Below, piece after piece: positions 42,486 through 50,354 of a DNA stretch of 51,591 bases. Below the pieces are notes generated by a model. The model was given only the letters and a program-made list of their open reading frames with translations. It was not told the origin of the DNA and made no database searches. The position numbers and the translations under genes were made by a program. Source of the stretch: an uncultured Dorea sp. Lineage in GTDB: Bacteria; Bacillota; Clostridia; Lachnospirales; Lachnospiraceae. Within the stretch, counting starts at the first letter, position 1, and each line of letters starts with the position of its first letter. The stretch spans positions 1-51,591 of the forward strand of contig UQRE01000014.1 in NCBI GenBank assembly GCA_900543415.1. The letters are read 5' to 3'.

Positions 42486-43063
42486 TGAATAAAATATTAA
42501 AAAATACGATTATTCTTACAGTGATCACATTGATTGCAGGTCTTGGTCTTGGTTTTGTATATGAGATTACAAAAGATCCGATTGCTCAGGCACAGGATAA
42601 GGCTAAGAAAGAAGCATGGCAGGCTGTATTTCCAGAAGCCGATATTAACGAGTTTGAAGCAGTTGATGTTGATGAGAAAGTAGCAGAGGCTGCAATCAAA
42701 GCAGTTGGTGCAAAAGCAACAGTTGATGAAGTATGTAAAGTGGGCGAAGAAGGTTATGTCATCACCACAACAGATAAAGAAGGATATGGCGGAGATATTC
42801 AGATTACCGTAGGTATCACTTCTGACGGAACTGTGAATGGAATCTCTATTCTGTCCATCAGCGAGACAGCAGGTCTTGGTATGAAAGCGAAAGAACCGGC
42901 TTTCTATGAGCAGTATCAGGGAAAACAGGCTGAAAAATTTGCAGTGTCTAAAGATGGCGGCGAAGGAGAGCCGATCGATGCGATCAGTGGTGCAACGATC
43001 ACATCCAGAGCGGTTACAGGTGCTGTCAATGTTGCTCTTGCTTATTATCAGAATGCGGTTTAG
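42485..43063 (+). CDS. rnfG: Rnf complex subunit G
   Basis: FMN-carrying subunit of 192 aa with one N-terminal membrane helix (residues about 7-27) and a domain on the outer face. The flavinylation motif DAISGATITSRAV lies near residues 165-177; the threonine of this motif carries FMN in known RnfG/NqrC proteins. It is acidic after the anchor. It overlaps rnfD by one base, with GGAGG in the rnfD end. Confidence 0.95.
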   Translation: MNKILKNTIILTVITLIAGLGLGFVYEITKDPIAQAQDKAKKEAWQAVFPEADINEFEAVDVDEKVAEAAIKAVGAKATVDEVCKVGEEGYVITTTDKEGYGGDIQITVGITSDGTVNGISILSISETAGLGMKAKEPAFYEQYQGKQAEKFAVSKDGGEGEPIDAISGATITSRAVTGAVNVALAYYQNAV

Positions 43064-43075
43064 GGGGTAGTGAAG

Positions 43076-43798
43076 ATGAATAGATGTACAGAAAGACTTT
43101 ATAATGGTCTGATTAAAGAAAACCCTACCTTCGTACTGATGCTTGGTATGTGTCCGACACTTGCCGTTACCACATCCGCTATCAATGGCGTAGGTATGGG
43201 ATTGTCTACAACAGTTGTATTGGTATTGTCCAATATGTTAATCTCCATGCTGCGTAAGATTATTCCGGATTCTGTGAGAATGCCGGCGTTTATCGTAGTC
43301 GTAGCATCTTTCGTTACAATTGTACAGTTCCTGTTGGAAGGCTTTGTTCCGAGTCTGTATGATGCACTTGGACTTTACATTCCGCTGATCGTTGTTAACT
43401 GTATTATCTTAGGACGTGCGGAGAGCTATGCGTCCAAAAATCCGGTGCTTCCATCTATCTTTGATGGTATTGGTATGGGACTTGGATTTACAGTAGGTCT
43501 TACATGTATCGGTGTTGTCCGTGAGATCATTGGTGCAGGTAAAGCTTTTGGTTATCAGCTTCTTCCGTTAGCTGATGAAGCGGCTGGAAAAGCGGGATAT
43601 GTTCCGGTTACAATCTTTATTCTTGCGCCGGGTGCATTCCTTGTATTGGCAGGACTTGTAGCTCTTCAGAACCGCATTAAGAGAAAAGCGGCACAGAAGG
43701 GCAAGAAAGTAACAGAGTCTGCAGGCTGTGATGAAGGCGGATGCGCTTCATGCGGCGGATGCAGCGGTAAAGTGTTCCCAACGGGAAATGAAGAATAG
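43076..43798 (+). CDS. rnfE: Rnf complex subunit E with cysteine-rich tail
   Basis: Membrane subunit of 240 aa with six helices, related to NqrD. Residues 1-205 are the standard core (ENPTFVLMLGMCPTLAVTTS; PLIVVNCIILGRAESYASKN). After a lysine-rich stretch the last 25 residues carry CDEGGCASCGGC, four cysteines close together, which could bind a metal or cluster on the cytoplasmic side. The ATG at 43076 is preferred because AGGGGG lies eight bases upstream; a GTG at 43070 is too close to it. Confidence 0.94.
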   Translation: MNRCTERLYNGLIKENPTFVLMLGMCPTLAVTTSAINGVGMGLSTTVVLVLSNMLISMLRKIIPDSVRMPAFIVVVASFVTIVQFLLEGFVPSLYDALGLYIPLIVVNCIILGRAESYASKNPVLPSIFDGIGMGLGFTVGLTCIGVVREIIGAGKAFGYQLLPLADEAAGKAGYVPVTIFILAPGAFLVLAGLVALQNRIKRKAAQKGKKVTESAGCDEGGCASCGGCSGKVFPTGNEE

Positions 43799-43811
43799 GA
43801 GGAGTACATAG

Positions 43812-44387
43812 ATGAAAGAATTATTGATCATTGCAATTGGATCTGCCATTGTAAATAACGTTGTGCTCAGCCAGTTCTTAGGAATATGTCCATTCCTTGG
43901 AGTATCCAAAAAGGTTGAGACTGCTTCCGGAATGGGTGGAGCTGTTATTTTCGTTATTACAATTGCTTCATTTTTTACAAGTTTAATTTATAAGTTTATT
44001 TTAGTACCTTTGAACATTTCTTATCTGCAGACTATCGTGTTCATTCTTGTGATCGCAGCTTTGGTACAGTTTGTAGAAATGTTCTTGAAGAAAAGTATGC
44101 CATCCCTTTATAATGCGCTTGGTGTATATCTGCCATTGATTACAACAAACTGTGCTGTTCTCGGTGTTGCGCTTACTAACGTTCAGAAAGAATACGGCAT
44201 TTTAACAGGTGTTGTAAATGGTATCGGAACTTCTGTCGGATTCGCCATTGCTATTGTGATTATGGCTGGAATCCGTGAAAAAATTGAGTACAATGATATT
44301 TCAGAGTCTTTCCAGGGAACTCCGATCGTGCTGATTACTGCGGCACTTATGTCTATTGCTTTCTTTGGATTCTCTGGATTGATTTAG
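43812..44387 (+). CDS. rnfA: Rnf complex subunit A
   Basis: Membrane subunit of 191 aa with six helices, paired with RnfE in inverted topology and related to NqrE. IGSAIVNNVVLSQFLGICPF and YLPLITTNCAVLGVAL carry the conserved cysteines that bind an iron centre in the membrane in this family. AGGAGG lies just before the ATG and overlaps the rnfE stop region. Confidence 0.96.
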   Translation: MKELLIIAIGSAIVNNVVLSQFLGICPFLGVSKKVETASGMGGAVIFVITIASFFTSLIYKFILVPLNISYLQTIVFILVIAALVQFVEMFLKKSMPSLYNALGVYLPLITTNCAVLGVALTNVQKEYGILTGVVNGIGTSVGFAIAIVIMAGIREKIEYNDISESFQGTPIVLITAALMSIAFFGFSGLI

Positions 44388-44400
44388 GAGGAAACAGACT

Positions 44401-45192
44401 ATGAGTATTACAGGAATTATTATTGCTGCTGCAATCGTAGGCGGCACCGGGTTATTCATTGGTGTGTTCCTTGGTATTGCAGGAAAGAAATTTGCAGTAG
44501 AAGTAGATGAAAGAGAAGAAGCTATTTTAGAAGTTCTTCCGGGAAACAACTGTGGAGGTTGTGGATATGCCGGATGTTCTGGTCTTGCGGCTGCTATCGT
44601 TAAGGGAGAAGCAGAGATCGGCGGATGTCCTGTCGGTGGTGCTCCTGTTGCGGCAAAAGTCGGTGAGATCATGGGCGTTGAAGCCGGAACACAGGTACAT
44701 CAGGTTGCATTTGTAAAATGTGCCGGAACTTGCGATAAGGCAAAACAGGAATACGAATACCACGGATTGAAAGACTGTGTCATGATCAATATGATGCAGG
44801 ATGGCGGTCCAAAAGCCTGCAATTATGGATGTCTTGGGGAGGGAAGCTGTGTAGCTGCCTGTCCATTTGATGCGATTCATATTGTAAATGGTGTGGCTCT
44901 TGTAGATAAAGAGGCATGTAAAGCATGTGGAAAATGTATTGAAGCATGTCCGAAGAAACTGATTGAACTTGTTCCTTATGAGCAGAAACACTTAGTACAG
45001 TGCAGCTCAAGAGATAAAGGAAAAGACGTTATGGCGGCTTGTTCTGTTGGTTGTATCGGATGTAAGATGTGCGAAAAAGTCTGTGAATTTGATGCGGTCA
45101 AAGTTATTGACAACATTGCACATATTGATCCGGAAAAATGTACAAACTGCGGAAAATGTGCAGAAAAATGTCCGAAAAAGATTATTATGTAA
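44401..45192 (+). CDS. rnfB: Rnf complex subunit B
   Basis: Ferredoxin-interacting iron-sulfur subunit, 263 aa. One N-terminal membrane helix (residues about 3-25) is followed by the NCGGCGYAGCSG cluster motif and later ferredoxin-type motifs: CGKCIEACPKK, CIGCKMCEKVCEF and CTNCGKCAEKCPKK, plus CNYGCLGEGSCVAACP. It should accept electrons from reduced ferredoxin at the start of the Rnf chain. Last gene of the cluster. Its stop codon lies inside the first strand of the 173-nt structured element that follows. Confidence 0.96.
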   Translation: MSITGIIIAAAIVGGTGLFIGVFLGIAGKKFAVEVDEREEAILEVLPGNNCGGCGYAGCSGLAAAIVKGEAEIGGCPVGGAPVAAKVGEIMGVEAGTQVHQVAFVKCAGTCDKAKQEYEYHGLKDCVMINMMQDGGPKACNYGCLGEGSCVAACPFDAIHIVNGVALVDKEACKACGKCIEACPKKLIELVPYEQKHLVQCSSRDKGKDVMAACSVGCIGCKMCEKVCEFDAVKVIDNIAHIDPEKCTNCGKCAEKCPKKIIM

Positions 45193-45362
45193 CTATTCAG
45201 CCATGCGCTGAGAAATTTTATACAGATTGTGCAAGCTTGCTTGCAACAAGATGTATAGAAGGCTCAGCATGTGGCGTTTAGTCATAAACGAGAGCCTTAG
45301 CTGTGATAACAGCGAGAAAGACTGCGAAGCAGTCGGGTCGAGTTTAAAGGGCTGGATAGTTA
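45190..45362 (+). ncRNA. Multi-hairpin structured element after rnfB
   Basis: A 13-bp closing stem pairs 45190-45202 (TAACTATTCAGCC) with 45350-45362 (GGCTGGATAGTTA), one G-T pair; the left strand starts with the rnfB stop codon. Inside are four hairpins. (1) GCTGAG/CTCAGC (45207-45268), with nested ATACA/TGTAT and GCAAG-CTTG-CTTGC. (2) CGTTTA-GTCA-TAAACG (45275-45290). (3) GCTGT-GATA-ACAGC (45300-45313). (4) GACTGC-GAA-GCAGTC (45320-45334), holding the very stable GCGAAGC loop. No long T run follows. I do not recognise it as a known riboswitch, T-box or retron RNA. It could be a 3'/5' UTR structure, a processed small RNA or a palindromic mobile repeat. Confidence 0.6.
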
Positions 45363-45378
45363 GAAAAGAGGACTTTGA

Positions 45379-45846
45379 ATGAGACGATCTTTCAAAAAAG
45401 TTTTATCTGATGGGATGAAATTATTTATAAAAGATATTAAGTCGGCAAAATGGGTGATTATTTTTGTAATCGCCTATTTTGCTTTTTTGAGAAATATTAT
45501 ATTTAGTATGTGTCCGATGGTGATGATTACAGGATATCCTTGTCCTTCCTGCGGGATGACACGTGCAGGAATCAGACTTCTCCATTTGGATTTTGAAGGG
45601 GCATGGGAGATTCACCCCTTTATTTACGGAGTGGTGTTGCTTGTAATATTATTTGCATGGAACCGCTATATTCGTCTTCGTCCGATGCCGAAGTATCTTT
45701 CGTGGATTGCGGGGATCATGCTGATTGCATTAGTTGTGTTCTATGTGTATCGAGTGAAAAAATATTTTCCCGGTGATCCGCCTATGAGCTATTATAAAGA
45801 TAATGTAGTAAATAAAATTCGAGGGTTTTTACATCATCTAATATGA
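45379..45846 (+). CDS. DUF2752 membrane protein
   Basis: A 155-aa protein with about three membrane helices (residues about 22-42, 82-100 and 109-128). The family motif GYPCPSCGMTRAG lies between the first two, with two cysteines two residues apart (CPSC). Its function is not established. It starts 17 bases after the structured element, with AAGAGGA upstream, and ends at a strong terminator, so it may be transcribed by read-through from rnf or from within the element. Confidence 0.8.
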   Translation: MRRSFKKVLSDGMKLFIKDIKSAKWVIIFVIAYFAFLRNIIFSMCPMVMITGYPCPSCGMTRAGIRLLHLDFEGAWEIHPFIYGVVLLVILFAWNRYIRLRPMPKYLSWIAGIMLIALVVFYVYRVKKYFPGDPPMSYYKDNVVNKIRGFLHHLI

Positions 45847-45847
45847 A

Positions 45848-45882
45848 AAAATCGCAACAGAAGTAATATCTGTTGCGATTTT
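45848..45882 (+). terminator. Terminator after DUF2752 gene
   Basis: Perfect 14-bp stem (45848-45861 with 45869-45882), seven-base loop, ending in TTTT. Confidence 0.85.
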
Positions 45883-45961
45883 ATGCTTATAAGTCAAATT
45901 CTTCAAAAAGCAAGAGAGGGAGCAAGGTGATTTACTGGATAATTAAAATTGGTTGTATGTT

Positions 45962-47230
45962 TTACACTTTCACAATCTGCTGCCGGTATTCATTGATAAA
46001 TGGCGTCTCGAATTTATCGGTAATCACGCTTTCATATAAATCACTGGCGAAGATATCCTGGTGCAGCATTTGACATCCTGCTTCAGATAAATCCTCCGCC
46101 TGTGTGAGTTTTGTGAGCAGAGGAGCTTTGGAAGTGCCTTTTAATAAAGACAGAAGTTCTGCGCTGCTTTTTCGAAAACCGAGGATGTGCGCATAGTGAC
46201 AGTACCCATTTTTTTTATAATATGTCAGGTGTTCTGTCCGAATATCTAATACGATATGAAGCAGTCCCCGGCTGATTCTTGCGTAAGTCATATCTTTTGT
46301 TTTTAATGCGTCACAGAAACCATCAAAAGATTGAAAATCATTTCGCCGATTTATGATTCGGTTTGCTAAATCTTCGGAAATGTCCATATATTTTGTCAGT
46401 GTTTCTTTTGTTTCCTGTAAGAGTTTGTATTTTAATAATAGAGAAAAGTCATTTGCATACACCGGATAGCGCGTACCAAATGTCTCCTTCATAATGCTCT
46501 GTGCAGCTGAAGGAAGCTGTCTGTATATGCTTTCTGAAAGACTGTCCTGTATCAATGCCCGGCGGATTGCAGAGGCTGAGCTATAGCTTTCTGTCAGTTC
46601 ACTTTCGTGGTAGCCTGCGCCAATACGTTTAATAGAGTAAGCCTTCGCCGAACTGTTCCTTTTATATAGTGCTTTCATATATTCGATACCGAGAATATTG
46701 TTGGGCTGGGATAAAATGGCAGCTACAGTCTTTGCATTTACAGAAGAAATGCGGTCAGGATCGGTAGAAGGCATGTCGAAATACTGAGTGAGAGCAGTCT
46801 GTCTTGCCTGTGGGAATGATACTCCTTTGCGCAAAACATTTTGCAGGATGCTTTTATAATCGCCCGGTTCTTCTGCCAGAATCCTTGCGATTTTACCAAG
46901 CGTCTTGCTGTCTCCGCATTCGCTTCCGAAGCAAATGGAATCAATGCATCCAAGACTGTCAAGCAAAGCTACAGCTCCCATAGCAAAAAATTCTGCACTA
47001 CCGGTGGCAAAGCATACCGGAAGCTCCAACACTAAATCAGCGCCGGATAAGAGTGCAGCTTTCGCTCTTAGGTGCTTTGGCATGATCGCCGGAGTTCCCC
47101 GCTGTACAAAATTACCGCTCATAATGACAACTGCAGCATCCGCTCCGGTTACTCGTTTTGCTTCCTGTATATGATAGAGATGTCCATTGTGAAATGGGTT
47201 GTATTCTGTAATAAGTCCGACAATATTCAT
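45962..47230 (-). CDS. tmcAL: tRNA(Met) cytidine acetate ligase
   Basis: Adenylates acetate and acetylates the wobble cytidine of elongator tRNA(Met), the Firmicutes counterpart of TmcA. The 422-aa protein opens with the nucleotidyltransferase motif MNIVGLITEYNPFHNGHLYH (HxGH type), then VIMSGNFVQRGTPAI and SGADLVLELPVCFATGSAEFFA. LGIEYMKALYKRNS and the later RIGAGYHE segment are conserved. AAGGAG lies before the ATG. No terminator was recognised in the 80 bases between it and the DUF2752 terminator. Confidence 0.93.
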   Translation of the reverse strand: MNIVGLITEYNPFHNGHLYHIQEAKRVTGADAAVVIMSGNFVQRGTPAIMPKHLRAKAALLSGADLVLELPVCFATGSAEFFAMGAVALLDSLGCIDSICFGSECGDSKTLGKIARILAEEPGDYKSILQNVLRKGVSFPQARQTALTQYFDMPSTDPDRISSVNAKTVAAILSQPNNILGIEYMKALYKRNSSAKAYSIKRIGAGYHESELTESYSSASAIRRALIQDSLSESIYRQLPSAAQSIMKETFGTRYPVYANDFSLLLKYKLLQETKETLTKYMDISEDLANRIINRRNDFQSFDGFCDALKTKDMTYARISRGLLHIVLDIRTEHLTYYKKNGYCHYAHILGFRKSSAELLSLLKGTSKAPLLTKLTQAEDLSEAGCQMLHQDIFASDLYESVITDKFETPFINEYRQQIVKV

Positions 47231-47240
47231 AAAAATCTCC

Positions 47241-47290
47241 TTGTATATCGCGTTTAAATTGATTATACTATAGAAAGATTATGTAAGCAA
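47241..47290. promoter_or_regulatory. Overlapping divergent promoters, tmcAL and mgtE
   Basis: Plus strand: TTGTAT (47241-47246) and TATACT (47264-47269), 17-base spacer, for mgtE. Minus strand: TTGCTT (47285-47290) and TATAAT (47262-47267), 17-base spacer, for tmcAL. The two -10 boxes overlap, so only one polymerase can open the site at a time. The short mgtE leader leaves no room for an M-box riboswitch. Confidence 0.6.
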
Positions 47291-47312
47291 TATTTTGGGA
47301 AGGAGGGTATTC

Positions 47313-48758
47313 ATGGGTCAGGATAAAATGAGCCAGATGACACCAGAAGAGTGGGGGGACGCAGTAGCTCAAGGCGAATTTGATCACGATATCAGTGATA
47401 TTATCGAAGAACGAGAAGAACTCACGGAAGAACGTATTCTGGAAATGCTTGACAACCGTCAGTTCAAAGAATTAAAAGAAGAACTGGAAAATAACATGTA
47501 CCCGGTAGACCTTGCCGAGATTTTAGAAGGATTTGAGCAGAAACAGCTTGTAATGGTATTCCGTTTGCTGGCGAAAGAGGAAGCTGCGGAGACTTTTACT
47601 TATATGAACAGCGATATGAGAGAGATCTTGATCAATGCGCTTACCGATTCAGAGTTGGAAGAAGTGATGGAAGAGATGTATCTTGACGATACGGTAGACG
47701 TATTGGAAGAGATGCCTGCCAATGTTGTAGATCGTCTTCTTATGGCCACAGATGAAGAAAAGAGGGCGCAAATCAACCAATTGCTTCAATATCCCGAAGA
47801 CAGTGCCGGAAGTGTTATGAATGTGGATTACATTGCACTTAGTCAGGAGATGACTGTCGAAGATGCAATTATGAAGATCCGACAGGTGGGTTTGAACAGA
47901 GAGACTATTTATACCTGTTACGTGACAGAGAAGAGGCGTTTGATCGGAGTTGTTGATATTAAAGATCTTCTTACGACGGGAGAATCAAGAACCATTGATG
48001 AGATCATGGATACGAATATGCTGTATGCACAGACAACAGATGATCAGGAGGAAGTTGCCCGAATGATTACCAAATACGGTCTTATTGCGCTTCCGATTGT
48101 GGATCATGAGCATTGTATGGTCGGTATTGTTACCGTTGATGATGCGATGCTTGTCTTACAGGAAGAGGAAACTGAGGATATCAGTATCATGGCCGGTGTC
48201 GCTCCGAACGAAGAGTCTTATTTCGGAACGACTGTGTATGAGCATGTGAAGAGTCGTCTTCCTTGGCTGTTGTTCTTAATGCTGTCGGCTACTGTGACAC
48301 AGATGATTATGAACAGTTACGAGGCCGCTCTTGCAGTTATGCCGCAGCTGGCAGGATTTATCCCCATGCTGACCGGAACAGGAGGAAACTGTGGTTCACA
48401 GAGCTCTACACTTGTAATTCGTGGACTTGCAATTGGAGAGATAGAATTCCGGGATCTTTTTAAAGTCATCTGGAAAGAAGTACGGATTGCAGTCTGCATC
48501 AGTATTATTCTTGCAGTGGTCAATGGAGCGCGTATTGTACTTATGGGACAGGGAGATGCCATGATGGCATTAACGATCGGAGCTACAATGGCATGTACGG
48601 TTATTATTGCCAAGGTTGTCGGCTGTACCCTCCCGTTAGTTGCCAAGAAGGTGGGGCTTGATCCTGCGATTATGGCGACACCGCTGATCTCTACACTGGT
48701 GGATATTAGTACAATCAGTGTATATTTTGCAATTGTAAGTTTTGTATTTCGTTTATAG
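47313..48758 (+). CDS. mgtE: Magnesium transporter MgtE
   Basis: Mg2+ channel/transporter of 481 aa. It has an acidic N-domain of superhelical repeats (residues about 40-155), a tandem CBS pair (about 160-285; YPEDSAGSVMNVDYIALSQE, LPIVDHEHCMVGIVTVDDAM) and five C-terminal membrane helices with the family sequence GTGGNCGSQSSTLVIRGLA. The cytoplasmic domains sense Mg2+ and gate the pore in known members. The start at 47313 follows AAGGAGGG; an in-frame TTG at 47295 overlaps it. Confidence 0.95.
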   Translation: MGQDKMSQMTPEEWGDAVAQGEFDHDISDIIEEREELTEERILEMLDNRQFKELKEELENNMYPVDLAEILEGFEQKQLVMVFRLLAKEEAAETFTYMNSDMREILINALTDSELEEVMEEMYLDDTVDVLEEMPANVVDRLLMATDEEKRAQINQLLQYPEDSAGSVMNVDYIALSQEMTVEDAIMKIRQVGLNRETIYTCYVTEKRRLIGVVDIKDLLTTGESRTIDEIMDTNMLYAQTTDDQEEVARMITKYGLIALPIVDHEHCMVGIVTVDDAMLVLQEEETEDISIMAGVAPNEESYFGTTVYEHVKSRLPWLLFLMLSATVTQMIMNSYEAALAVMPQLAGFIPMLTGTGGNCGSQSSTLVIRGLAIGEIEFRDLFKVIWKEVRIAVCISIILAVVNGARIVLMGQGDAMMALTIGATMACTVIIAKVVGCTLPLVAKKVGLDPAIMATPLISTLVDISTISVYFAIVSFVFRL

Positions 48759-48765
48759 AGAAAAG

Positions 48766-48798
48766 AAGAGGACGTGTCTTTTAAGCACGTCCTCTTTT
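48766..48798 (+). terminator. Terminator after mgtE
   Basis: Perfect 11-bp stem AAGAGGACGTG (48766-48776) with CACGTCCTCTT (48786-48796), nine-base loop, ending in TTTT. Confidence 0.85.
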
Positions 48799-48804
48799 GA
48801 TATA

Positions 48805-48890
48805 CTAATTTTCTTTTTCTTCATATAATGCACTGTAGATTTCCTATGGTAAAAATGTCTCCGCCCATTCTTTGACATAATTCAAAAATC
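48805..48890 (-). pseudogene. Remnant C-terminus of a regulator (LysR-like)
   Basis: Read on the minus strand toward 48805 the bases encode RFLNYVKEWAETFLP, an in-frame amber stop (48844-48846), then EIYSALYEEKEN and a stop at 48805-48807. This looks like the last 28 codons of a protein, resembling the tail of LysR-type regulators. The rest would lie to the right, but sequence beyond about 48890 belongs to the oppositely oriented dehydratase gene. I infer a deletion remnant; the family is a guess from the tail alone. Confidence 0.5.
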
Positions 48891-50315
48891 GTTGAGTTAC
48901 AGGGCTTAGAGAAGCAGGTTGGACGAGATATCGTTGCGATGTCTGTAGAGTTTGTGACAAGAGTGCACAATTTTGACGGTCTTGCAATGATCGCTTCTTG
49001 TGACAATATTATTGCCGGATGTTATATGGCAGCTATGCGTCTTGATATCCCATCTATGATTGTAACCGGAGGTTCTATGCAGCCGGGACAGTATTGTGGA
49101 AAAACAGTGGTAGAGGCTGATCTGGATGCTGCAAGATTCTCAGGAGCAAGCGAAGAAGAATTGATGGATATGGAAGATAACGTATGTCCGTCATTTGGTG
49201 CATGTCCATCCATGGGAACTGCAAATACTATGCAGATGCTTGGAGAAGTTTTAAACCTTGTACTTCCGGGCACATCTACGATTCCGGCATCTGACAATGC
49301 AAAACTTCGCAAAGCAAGAGAAGCAGGAATGTATATGGTAGAGATGGCAAAAGCCGGAAGAAAGCCTTCTGATCTTATTACAAAAGAAGTACTTATGAAC
49401 GCAATTATGTTTGATATGGCAGTGGCAGGATCTACGAACGCAGTTTTACATATCTTGTCATATGCATATGAGCTTGGTATTAAGCTTACACTGGCAGATT
49501 TTGAAAAATATGCTAAAGAAATTCCGTGTATTAATGCAGTTGTGCCGAGTGGTCCGTATACAGTTGTTGATTTCCATTACGCAGGCGGAGTAATGAATGT
49601 AATGAAGATGCTGGAGAGCAAGCTTTATACAGATGTTCCGAGTATGTATGGAAATACATGGGCTGATATGTTATCCAGAGTAAAAGCACAGGAAAACAAA
49701 GTAATCCATTCACTGGAGAAACCGTTGTTCAACGAGCCGGGACTTAAGATCTTAAGAGGTAACCTGTCACCGAATGGTGCCATCGTAAGACCGACAGCAG
49801 TCTATGATGAAGTCAAATACATGAAGGGAAAAGCCAAAGTATTCGAAGGCGACCGTCCTGCATTTGAAGCGATCATGGCAGGTGAGATTGTTCCGGGTGA
49901 CATTATTGTCATCCGCTATGAGGGATGTAAAGGAGCTCCGGGAATGAAAGAGTTAATGCTGAGTATTGATGCTTTGATCGGACTTGGTTTAGATAAGAGC
50001 GTTGGACTGATCTCCGATGCAAGATTCTCAGGATTTAACTATGGAGCAATTATCGGACACGTATCTCCGGAAGCGTATGACGGGGGAAATATTGCGCTTG
50101 TGGAAAATGGCGATGAGATTGTCATTGATATTCCAAACGGGGAAGTATCCATGCTTGTGTCTGAGGAAGAGTTAGAAAGAAGAAGAGCGGCGTGGGTATG
50201 TCCGCCATTAAAAGAAGAAAAAGGATGCCTGAATATTTTTGCCAAGATGTGTCGTCCGGCAGAAGAGGGCGGAGCAATGCAGCCATGGGATCTGGATGCA
50301 AAGTTTCACAGATAA
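48891..50315 (+). pseudogene. IlvD/Edd-family dehydratase, 5'-truncated
   Basis: The frame has recognisable dehydratase sequence from about 48891 (VELQGLEKQVGRDIVAMSVE) and the first ATG is at 48939, giving 458 aa against about 550-570 for the family. Present are the cluster cysteine in ASCDNIIAG, the VCPSFGACPSMGTANTMQML motif, and the C-terminal SDARFSGFNYGAIIGHVSPE. Missing are about 90 N-terminal residues, with the first cluster cysteine, and the promoter; no convincing ribosome site precedes 48939. Dihydroxyacid dehydratase (leucine/valine pathway) or a sugar-acid dehydratase are both possible; the ornithine cyclodeaminase-like neighbour favours a catabolic paralogue. Probably non-functional unless the junction is an assembly artefact. 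Confidence 0.8.
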
Positions 50316-50354
50316 TCTGAGTTTATAGGGTGTAAAAAACAGGAGGAGAAGGAT

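Noticed and set aside
45320..45345. Possible tRNA-like segment with GGGTCGAG
   Set aside because: No cloverleaf, acceptor stem or CCA-type end; the bases are better explained by the hairpins of the structured element.
45190..45362. Retron msr-msd element
   Set aside because: The terminal inverted repeat and hairpins are suggestive, but no reverse transcriptase gene is nearby; the next gene is a DUF2752 membrane protein.
47231..47312. M-box riboswitch before mgtE
   Set aside because: The leader after the predicted promoter is only about 40 bases, too short, and no conserved M-box sequence is visible.
48821..49006. Minus-strand open frame of 61 codons over the dehydratase junction
   Set aside because: It crosses the junction in a frame that matches neither the regulator tail nor the dehydratase.
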